Shown: one piece after another, positions 1 to 5,558 of the stretch
Layout of the letters: every line of letters begins with the position of its first letter
Position numbering within the stretch: the first letter of the stretch is position 1
Source: Pseudomonadota bacterium
GTDB taxonomy: Bacteria > Pseudomonadota > Gammaproteobacteria > Pseudomonadales > Azotimanducaceae
Assembly: GCA_027622495.1 (NCBI GenBank)
Contig: JAQBYL010000235.1
Span: 1-6,650, forward strand
Direction of reading: 5' to 3'
DNA: 6,650 nucleotides
Notes under the pieces: generated by a model
What the model was told of the DNA's origin: nothing
What the model saw: the letters and a program-made list of their open reading frames with translations, nothing else
The model's database searches: none
Program-made: the position numbers and the translations under genes

Positions 1-402
1 CGAACAGATCAGGTTGATGCTACCGGTCGCCCCAACAGTGGGGATCAGCCTTGCGGGGTCCATATCAAAACCCCAGTCGTGGCCATAGGTCTGCGCAAAT
101 ACCCGTCTGGCCGTGACCGGACCCAGCGTATCGGTATAGGAAAAAGACTCCCGCAGGTGCTCGGGAACAATCGCCGGGTCGTTTAAGCCTTCGGCTTTTT
201 CCAGATGCTCAAAGTAGGCCTGCTGGTGCTTGAGGAAGCCGCGTGGATCAGTGACCTCCGGATGGGGATAGCCGGCACCCAGATGGTGAATCTTAAGGCC
301 TTTGCTCTGCGCAAGTTCGCGCAAGCCCGGTAGCGATGCGGCCATCTTGCGGGTCACCGAAACGGACTGCGCACGGACCCTCGGCGCATGCAGATTGGTC
401 AT
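1..402 (-). CDS. Fold-type I PLP-dependent aminotransferase, N-terminal part (cut by window edge)
   Basis: Only the first 134 codons are in the window; the frame is still open at base 1. The start is the ATG at 402-400, with a weak GAG at a 6-base spacing. The frame stays open further upstream, but that stretch holds a hairpin and does not look coding. Residues 41-48 (LGAGYPHP) resemble the substrate-binding N-terminal strand of class I/II aminotransferases. The later stretch SYTDTLGP, then an Arg-rich helix ending FAQTYG, and VGATGSINL near residue 124, match the usual Y-x-D-x-x-G ... GA-x-x-(A/S) pattern that leads into the cofactor-binding region. The PLP-binding lysine would lie beyond the window, so catalysis and substrate cannot be judged. 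It follows rsgA by 62 bases on the same strand, with a terminator-like hairpin between them, so it may be transcribed partly independently. Family confident; substrate unknown. Confidence 0.8.
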   Translation of the reverse strand, partial: MTNLHAPRVRAQSVSVTRKMAASLPGLRELAQSKGLKIHHLGAGYPHPEVTDPRGFLKHQQAYFEHLEKAEGLNDPAIVPEHLRESFSYTDTLGPVTARRVFAQTYGHDWGFDMDPARLIPTVGATGSINLICS

Positions 403-415
403 TTCGAACTCATGT

Positions 416-450
416 AAAAAACAGCCGGCTACATTAGGACGAACGCCGGC
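416..450 (-). terminator. Terminator- or attenuator-like hairpin after rsgA
   Basis: On the minus strand two GCCGGC arms (450-445 and 429-424) can pair into a 6-bp all-GC stem with a 15-base loop. After TG comes a run of six T residues (421-416), the layout of an intrinsic terminator. It lies 14 bases after the rsgA stop codon and ends 13 bases before the aminotransferase ATG. The loop is long for an efficient terminator, and the arms are self-complementary, so partial termination or attenuation is as likely as full termination. Seen directly in sequence; function inferred. Confidence 0.42.
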
Positions 451-464
451 AGATGTCGACCGGA

Positions 465-1514
465 TCAAACGCGCGGTTTTTTCGGCTTATGCTGGCGCAC
501 CATCTTGCCGAAGTTACGCGCACGCGCATGGCGCTGTGCAATGGTTTCGCTGTTGTAGCGCTCTTCGCGCTGCAGCTTGAAGTAGTTACTCAGGCGGCGC
601 TCGTCCAACTGACCGTTCTCAAGGGCTTTGATCACCGCACATCCGGGTTCGGTGTTGTGTCCGCAATCCGAAAATCGACACATTCTGATCAGATTTTCTA
701 TGTCGTCGAACATCTCGGCGACGCCACTTTGCGCGTCGGCGATCTGCAATTCACGCATGCCCGGACTGTCAAGCAGAAAGCCGCCCTCGGGCAACATGTG
801 CAGCGATCGGTCGGTGGTTGTATGGCGCCCCTTGCCATCTTCTTCACGGATGGTCTTGGTGAGTTGCACCTGCGTGCCCATCAGAGAATTAACCAGTGTG
901 GATTTACCCACACCGGATGAACCGAGCAGACCGACCGTCTGGCCAGGTCCACACCAGGCTCGCACGCCATCAAGGGTCGTGCTGTCGAGGGCATTCACCA
1001 GTTCAACATCCAGACCCGATCGCAGCGTACGCATCTGTGCTGCGTATTCCTCCGGGTCGTCAACCAGATCTGCTTTGGTCAGAACAACCACCACGTGAAT
1101 ATCGGTTTCATACGCCAGTGCCAGGTAACGCTCGGCACGGGAAAGATTGAAGTCATCGTTACAGGAGCTGACCAGGAACATGGTATCGAGGTTAGCAGCG
1201 ATGAGTTGCACCTCACTGTCTTTGGTGGGCCGCAGGCGTTTGATCAGGCTTTTGCGATCGAGAACGCGCTCGATGACGGTGGCGTCAAGGTCAATCAGCA
1301 CCCAGTCGCCAACGCAGGGTCGAAATTCTGCGTCCATCTGAAACCAGCGTCCACCAAGCGAGATCAGATGCTCGCCTTGTTGTGAGAACAGTTTGATGGC
1401 GGTTCGGGTCACGCCTGCAACCCGGGCGGGTTGCGAATGTTCCAGGTCTTCGAGTGTCAGTTGCTGCTGAAAAATGGCGCTCCAGCCGAGACGATGCAGA
1501 TCCAAGTCAGCCAC
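465..1514 (-). CDS. rsgA: Ribosome small subunit-dependent GTPase A (RsgA/YjeQ)
   Basis: Circularly permuted GTPase that binds the 30S subunit and helps its late maturation, with ribosome-stimulated GTP hydrolysis. Numbered from the GTG at 1514 (349 residues), an N-terminal OB-fold (about 25-100, ending in the VGDWV strand) precedes the permuted G domain. G4 TKAD (146-149) comes before the G1 P-loop GSSGVGKST (198-206), a KGRHTTTD switch (228-235) and G3 DSPG (249-252). A zinc finger follows with C279, C284, H286 and C292. The tail is basic (QHKPKKPR). The frame is open back to a GTG at 1547, but those 11 extra residues (Cys- and Ser-rich) lie inside the upstream gene and look like read-through. 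GTG 1514 puts the conserved LGW-x-x-F segment close to the N terminus and overlaps the upstream stop as GTGGCTGA. A TTG at 1505 is also possible. None of the three has a clear Shine-Dalgarno, which suggests translational coupling. Confidence 0.93.
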   Translation of the reverse strand: MADLDLHRLGWSAIFQQQLTLEDLEHSQPARVAGVTRTAIKLFSQQGEHLISLGGRWFQMDAEFRPCVGDWVLIDLDATVIERVLDRKSLIKRLRPTKDSEVQLIAANLDTMFLVSSCNDDFNLSRAERYLALAYETDIHVVVVLTKADLVDDPEEYAAQMRTLRSGLDVELVNALDSTTLDGVRAWCGPGQTVGLLGSSGVGKSTLVNSLMGTQVQLTKTIREEDGKGRHTTTDRSLHMLPEGGFLLDSPGMRELQIADAQSGVAEMFDDIENLIRMCRFSDCGHNTEPGCAVIKALENGQLDERRLSNYFKLQREERYNSETIAQRHARARNFGKMVRQHKPKKPRV

Positions 1515-2223
1515 GCAGCAGCACGGGGATGTACTTGCGCAACTCACGCCGCCGCATATCCCAGTCCGGCATGTGCTTCTGCAGAAGCCCGTAAAAACGG
1601 GGACTGTGGTTCATGTGTTTGAGGTGGCACAACTCATGCAGAACAACATACTCAATCAACCGAACCGGTGTCTGAATCAGATGGGTGTTAAGTGAGATAC
1701 GGCCTTTGACACTGCAGCTGCCCCACTGGCTTTTCATGAACTGCTGCCGCCACGCGGGTACACCATCAACCCAGGGCAATTGCGCAGACCGCACAAGCAG
1801 GCCACTGAACACATCCGCTGCCTGGGTCCGGTACCAGCGTCGCACAAGCGCGGCCAGATCCCTGCCTTCAGGCAGCCTGATGTTCAGCCGATTACCCACC
1901 CGCTCAATTTTCGCTCGTCCACTTCCATCGGTGACCGCAAGTCTAAGCGACTCACCCAGAAAGCCGATGAGAGCACCATCCTCGACTACCGAGCTGATGG
2001 GCTGATCACGCATCTCGTCCTTAAGAACCCGCAACCTGTGATGGATCCAGCGTTTATGTTCCACCACGGCCGATTTGATATCAGCAGCAGTAGCCTGAAA
2101 GGGAACGTCCAGGATGAGGTGGCCGGCCGGATCAAAAACCAGACCGATCCGGGTCTTGCGCCGGGCATTCCGCCGCACTTCAACAGCTATTTCGTCGATC
2201 ACGGTGCGGGTAACACTACCCAC
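1507..2223 (-). CDS. YgjP-like (DUF45) metal-dependent hydrolase
   Basis: A 238-residue member of the YgjP/DUF45 family, which has a zincin-like fold and is often annotated as M48-like or SprT-like. Clear signatures are SQWGSC (165-170), the metal site HELCH (196-200), and a third ligand in the MNHSPRFY segment (H206), together the family HExxH...NHS pattern. The N-terminal half is a less conserved beta-rich region. E. coli YgjP has been described as a UTP pyrophosphatase, but whether that holds here cannot be told from sequence, and proteolysis has been the older guess. The GTG start at 2223 shares one base with the stop codon of the acetyltransferase gene (TAGTG). Its own stop lies inside the start region of rsgA, so it sits in a tightly coupled string. 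The length is normal and no key residue is missing. Confidence 0.88.
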   Translation of the reverse strand: MGSVTRTVIDEIAVEVRRNARRKTRIGLVFDPAGHLILDVPFQATAADIKSAVVEHKRWIHHRLRVLKDEMRDQPISSVVEDGALIGFLGESLRLAVTDGSGRAKIERVGNRLNIRLPEGRDLAALVRRWYRTQAADVFSGLLVRSAQLPWVDGVPAWRQQFMKSQWGSCSVKGRISLNTHLIQTPVRLIEYVVLHELCHLKHMNHSPRFYGLLQKHMPDWDMRRRELRKYIPVLLRG

Positions 2224-3461
2224 TAAAAGTTCAATCCAACGGCACTGCGAGGCAGACCGAATGCCACATCAAGCTGGCTCAGGAGCGCTGGATCGGCCTG
2301 TAACGCTTCGGTGTCTGCCAGGCTGGTTGCTGGAACGACACCAAAAAACAAACGACTGAACGCACCGATGTCGGCGTGCAGATGCGGCAGGTTCGCATCA
2401 AGGCCACGCCGGGCCGATGAATTTTCATCAAGGCTCACGATGTAGTCTCCCCCAACGCCGTGCCATGACGCATTTTGAGGAAGATAGTTTTCAATTGGAT
2501 CGCTCAGATGCAGATTAAACATTACCGGTACAAACGAATGATACCCCTTCACGGCCTTACAAACATCGAGCAGTCGGACCTGCCACCAGGCCAGAGCTTT
2601 GTGCGCGTACTCATGTTTTGATCCGATGGTCCTGAAGCGGTTTCGAAACGGCACTTCGAGCAGCGCCTGCAGTTGGATCTCCGGTGGTTCACACATGGTC
2701 ATGGAATACACCTGGTCACCGAGACTCTTGATGAGCGTCAGCAGTTCTGCCAGATCGGCGACATTGCGGTACGCCTGCATTTCGATCCGATAGGGTCCGC
2801 GCTCCACATCCTGCGCAGAAAACCAGATGAAGTGGGTGAGTTTGTCACCCTCAAAGTAACCGAGACCACTGCCGTTTTCAGACCAGCCAAGTTCAGCTTT
2901 GATCATGAGCTCAGGGTCCATGAGAACACCGCCGTGCGCCCGGGACCGGTTCAGCATGGCACCGTGAACTGCCTTCCAGTCATCCCTCCCCAGGCGCGAC
3001 GGGCGTCGATAGGGAGCTGTAGTTTTAAGCGTCTTCGGATCAAAGGTCAGAAAGTGTTCATAGCTGCCGGTGCCAAAACCCAGCAGGTTATAGAACCCCT
3101 GATCGAACATCCCCAGTGTCGAAACGCAGGCGCCTTCCGCAAAACTGGCCGCCAGCGCCCTGGCCGTGAGGTTCAGAGCAAAACCAGACTTTCGCCCTAC
3201 CCGGTTTACCGTAACCGCGGTGACCACGCTCGCCCGGAGATCGCGGTTCTGGTGCCGCATCAGACCCGGCATGCTGTTCACCATGCATTCCGCTTCTTCG
3301 CCGACAACCCCGGTCAGGGTCGTTCCTGCTTTGAGCATCTCGCCCATGTAGCCTGCACCACTTTCGTCGTGAATCCAGCCAACCTCGTGCCAGACTCTCT
3401 GCAGGGCTTTCAGATCGCGCGCTTCGACGTAGTCACGGATCTGCAGATTGTCGCTGTTCAT
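2223..3461 (-). CDS. Eis-like GNAT N-acetyltransferase with C-terminal SCP2-type domain
   Basis: A 412-residue protein with the size and layout of the Eis group (COG4552-like): an N-terminal GNAT domain (about 1-140), a second degenerate GNAT domain (about 150-290) and a C-terminal sterol-carrier-type domain (about 300-412). In the first domain, VTAVTVNRVGRKSGFA (80-95) gives the acetyl-CoA motif R-x-x-G-x-A (R90, G93, A95), and FYNLLGFG (123-130) supplies the expected catalytic Tyr (Y124). The protein ends in Phe. In mycobacterial Eis the general acid is a Tyr at a similar position and the C-terminal Phe carboxylate is the base, so both are kept here. Eis acetylates lysine or aminoglycoside amines; the substrate here is unknown and resistance should not be assumed. 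The ATG at 3461 overlaps the NUDIX stop as ATGA and lacks an obvious ribosome binding site, so translation is probably coupled. Family assignment is from motif and layout recognition. Confidence 0.8.
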   Translation of the reverse strand: MNSDNLQIRDYVEARDLKALQRVWHEVGWIHDESGAGYMGEMLKAGTTLTGVVGEEAECMVNSMPGLMRHQNRDLRASVVTAVTVNRVGRKSGFALNLTARALAASFAEGACVSTLGMFDQGFYNLLGFGTGSYEHFLTFDPKTLKTTAPYRRPSRLGRDDWKAVHGAMLNRSRAHGGVLMDPELMIKAELGWSENGSGLGYFEGDKLTHFIWFSAQDVERGPYRIEMQAYRNVADLAELLTLIKSLGDQVYSMTMCEPPEIQLQALLEVPFRNRFRTIGSKHEYAHKALAWWQVRLLDVCKAVKGYHSFVPVMFNLHLSDPIENYLPQNASWHGVGGDYIVSLDENSSARRGLDANLPHLHADIGAFSRLFFGVVPATSLADTEALQADPALLSQLDVAFGLPRSAVGLNF

Positions 3462-4207
3462 TGCCCGGTTGGTAACACAGGTCGGTGCACAGGAAAGTCT
3501 GACCTGGCCTGTGCCGCAGCCACCAGCGCCCGCTTGCTGGGGTGGCGTGCGAGTTCTTCCAGTTGCATCCGCGTTACGTTCATCAGACCAAATTCATCGC
3601 GTGCGTGACGTTCGAGAGCATCAGTGGGCGAGATCCAGACGCTGTCGACAGTTTCGGCTTCATCGTGTTTGCCCACCTGACCCTCAGGGGTCTCGGCAAT
3701 GAAAAAACGCGTATCGAAGCGTCGCGGCCGGCCCATCGGCGTAACAAAACGGTTGTAGAAATGAATGCGATCAACCGCGAGTTTGAGCTCTTCGGCTGCA
3801 CAGATCTCAAGCAGGCTGACGCTTCCCGAATGCAGCGGCTTGCGATACCCGTGAAAGCGGTCATGCTCTTTCTGATCAGCATAGCTCAGCAACTCGCCCT
3901 GCCGCGTGTAGGCCAGCAGCAGGCCGGCTTCTTCAAAACTTTCGCGAATCCCGGCTATCCAGTAGCCGCGCCATTCATCCCCGAGGGCGCGCTGTTGCAG
4001 GCTCTGTTCCGGTGAAGGACCCTGACGGAATTCATCATAGCTGTGCAAATGGTCATCCCCGTCCACGCGACCACCGGGAAAAACATACATGCCCCCCGCG
4101 AATGCGGCGTTGCTGGTGCGGCGCAACATGAAGATCTCATAATCATCGCTGGCTTCACGGACTAAAATGACGGTCGCGGCTGGGCGTATGGGCTGCACTT
4201 TAGGCAT
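3458..4207 (-). CDS. NUDIX hydrolase with expanded Nudix box (NUDT19-like)
   Basis: A 249-residue NUDIX hydrolase and the first gene of the minus-strand block. The fold starts with PAATVILVRE and MLRRT, then VFPGGRVD (42-49). The catalytic helix REsFEEAG is at 88-95 (R88, E89, E92, E93). In a canonical Nudix box the Arg follows the first Gly by 14 residues. Here R88 lies about 42 after G46, so roughly 28 residues are inserted within the box. Such an insertion is typical of the NUDT19/RP2 group, which cleaves CoA or acyl-CoA to phosphopantetheine and 3',5'-ADP in eukaryotes. Related bacterial proteins are common but poorly characterised, so the substrate here is inferred only. A late HDEAETVDSVWIS segment (181-193) is the usual closing strand of the domain. 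The ATG at 4207 has no good Shine-Dalgarno; an AT-rich patch lies directly upstream. The stop overlaps the next gene as ATGA. Confidence 0.88.
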   Translation of the reverse strand: MPKVQPIRPAATVILVREASDDYEIFMLRRTSNAAFAGGMYVFPGGRVDGDDHLHSYDEFRQGPSPEQSLQQRALGDEWRGYWIAGIRESFEEAGLLLAYTRQGELLSYADQKEHDRFHGYRKPLHSGSVSLLEICAAEELKLAVDRIHFYNRFVTPMGRPRRFDTRFFIAETPEGQVGKHDEAETVDSVWISPTDALERHARDEFGLMNVTRMQLEELARHPSKRALVAAAQARSDFPVHRPVLPTGQ

Positions 4208-4349
4208 GGATATTTTTTATTTGAGCTACGAAGCTGCAAAGGCTACCGGAAATCAGCCTGCCCGGACACCGCCCAAACTGGCGGAAACGCCTGCCAACAG
4301 TTATGGTCTTTGTTGTTAAAAACGGGGTCGGACGGGGCCGGGAGAGAAG
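4208..4349. promoter_or_regulatory. Divergent intergenic region, likely promoters for both blocks
   Basis: This 142-base gap separates divergent genes, so promoters for both directions should lie here or just outside. I cannot name a convincing sigma-70 site. On the minus strand an AT-rich tract (4211-4222) sits almost against the NUDIX ATG, with a weak TTTGCA about 17 bases upstream. On the plus strand TATGGT (4302-4307) and TTAAAA (4316-4321) are weak -10 candidates without a good -35. An imperfect inverted repeat is centred near 4286. The plus-strand gene has a clear ribosome binding site, GGAGAG, at 4341-4346. Confidence 0.35.
4276..4302. repeat. Imperfect inverted repeat with GAAA loop
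   Basis: GGCG (4280-4283) and CGCC (4288-4291) pair around GAAA. The outer AACT (4276-4279) and AGTT (4299-4302) are also complementary, with seven unpaired bases on one side. AACTG/CAGTT and TGGC/GCCA give an alternative pairing of the same region. It could be a protein-binding operator or an RNA hairpin. No function is shown. Confidence 0.35.
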
Positions 4350-5264
4350 ATGAAGCTCGCTGTGGAGTTTCCGAGTGTTGCCTATCGCGAAGGGCCGGAG
4401 GGGGTCATCAGACTCGCCAGGGCAATCGAAGAGATTGGCTATGATCAGCTCGACATGTTCGACCATGTTCTGATGGGCTATCCCACCGACACCCGTAGCG
4501 CACCGATCTATCCTCCCCAGATGCCGATCATGGAAGCGCTGATGATGCTGTCATTCATCGCGGCGGTGACCAGAAAAATCGGCATCGGAACCGAAGTTCT
4601 GGTTCTGCCGCAACGCCAGCCAGTGCTGGTGGCCAAACAGATCTCCACCCTGGACACTTTGTCAGGCGGACGCGTCCGTCTTGGGGTGGGAGTCGGCTGG
4701 CAGGCATCCGAATACGAAGCTCTGGATCAGGACTTCGGCAACCGCGGTCGACGCATGGATGAAGCGATCCACCTGCTGCGAGCCTACTGGGGCGACGCAA
4801 AAATCGATTTCAACGGCGAATACTACACATCCACAGCGATGGCTATGGAACCAAAGTCACCACAGAAAGGCAGTCTGCCGATCTGGATCGGTGGTAGTGC
4901 ACCGGGGGCATTAAAACGCGTGGGTGAACTCGGTGATGGCTGGCTTGCAACGGCGGCAATCGACGCGGCCGGCGTGCACGAGATGATCACGATTATCAGA
5001 GCGCATGCCGAAAACGTGGGCCGCGATCCCGACAAACTCGGCTGGCAGATGATGCTGGATGTGCCCCCTCGTGGCGACGCAGGCAAAGGTTTTTATGCAG
5101 ACAACGACGCCGTCGTCGCCCGTGCCGTTACGGTAAAAGAAATGGGCTTTGAGTGGGGTGCATTGAATGCAACGGCAATGTTCCAGGCCGGATATCGCAG
5201 TATCGATGCGCTGATCGACAAACTCGGTGATCTGCATTCCCGCCTGCGCGCGGAACTCGGCTGA
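4350..5264 (+). CDS. LLM-class (luciferase-like) flavin/F420-dependent oxidoreductase
   Basis: A 304-residue single-domain bacterial-luciferase-like TIM-barrel protein, close in pattern to the F420-dependent LLM oxidoreductases (TIGR03619-type). Recognisable segments are DMFDHVL (35-41), IGIGTEVLVLPQRQP (77-91), KQISTLDTLSGGR (96-108) followed by the glycine-rich GVGVGW (112-117), then RRMDE (134-138), PIWIGG (177-182) and GDGWL (195-199). These are the standard cofactor-pocket and barrel-strand motifs of the family. The cofactor (FMN or F420) cannot be decided by reading; many proteobacteria lack F420. The start at 4350 has a strong GGAGAG at 4341-4346. The stop is 15 bases before the DUF4212 gene on the same strand, so the genes are probably co-transcribed. 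Substrate unknown; it may be a monooxygenase or a dehydrogenase. Confidence 0.9.
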   Translation: MKLAVEFPSVAYREGPEGVIRLARAIEEIGYDQLDMFDHVLMGYPTDTRSAPIYPPQMPIMEALMMLSFIAAVTRKIGIGTEVLVLPQRQPVLVAKQISTLDTLSGGRVRLGVGVGWQASEYEALDQDFGNRGRRMDEAIHLLRAYWGDAKIDFNGEYYTSTAMAMEPKSPQKGSLPIWIGGSAPGALKRVGELGDGWLATAAIDAAGVHEMITIIRAHAENVGRDPDKLGWQMMLDVPPRGDAGKGFYADNDAVVARAVTVKEMGFEWGALNATAMFQAGYRSIDALIDKLGDLHSRLRAELG

Positions 5265-5279
5265 CAGGTTGACACACAC

Positions 5280-5555
5280 ATGACCGACAATAACAAAAAC
5301 CAACCCGATCCCAAGGCCTACTGGCGAGCCAATCTCAAACTGATGGGGCTATTGCTGGCCATCTGGTTCGTGGTTTCCTTCGGCTTCGGCATCCTGCTGG
5401 TGGATCCGCTCAACAGCATTACTTTTTTTGGTTTCAAGCTTGGTTTCTGGTGGGCTCATCAGGGGGCAATCTACGTGTTCATTGTGCTGATCTTCGTGTA
5501 CTCAAACCGCATGAAAAAACTCGATCGCCAGTTCGGCGTGGACGATCAGGACTAG
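5280..5555 (+). CDS. DUF4212 small membrane subunit of a sodium:solute symporter
   Basis: A 91-residue membrane protein of the DUF4212 family (TIGR03647, putative solute:sodium symporter small subunit). A short polar N terminus leads to the family YWRANL segment (14-19). Two hydrophobic stretches follow, about 21-42 and 60-75, the second preceded by FKLGFWWAHQG. The C-terminal tail is MKKLDRQFGV followed by acidic residues. Proteins of this family are almost always encoded directly before a sodium:solute symporter large subunit, as here, where three bases separate the stop from the next ATG. It presumably forms a complex with, or stabilises, that transporter in the inner membrane. The ATG at 5280 is preceded by a weak AGG at a long spacing. 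The length is normal for the family. Confidence 0.92.
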   Translation: MTDNNKNQPDPKAYWRANLKLMGLLLAIWFVVSFGFGILLVDPLNSITFFGFKLGFWWAHQGAIYVFIVLIFVYSNRMKKLDRQFGVDDQD

Positions 5556-5558
5556 ATC

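Noticed and set aside
399..413. Four-codon frame (ATG to TGA) overlapping the aminotransferase start as ATGA on the minus strand
   Set aside because: It could act as a tiny leader peptide just after the T run, but it is too short and has too little ribosome binding signal to separate from chance.
453..920. 155-codon open frame on the plus strand
   Set aside because: It is antisense to the G domain and zinc finger of rsgA and has no recognisable domain.
2673..3608. 311-codon open frame on the plus strand
   Set aside because: It lies antisense to the Eis-like gene, its product shows no recognisable motif, and the minus-strand frame has clear family signatures. It is a shadow created by GC-rich codon use.
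4200..4466. 88-codon minus-strand frame spanning the divergent intergenic region
   Set aside because: It overlaps the start of the LLM gene in antisense, reads through the likely promoter region and shows no family features.
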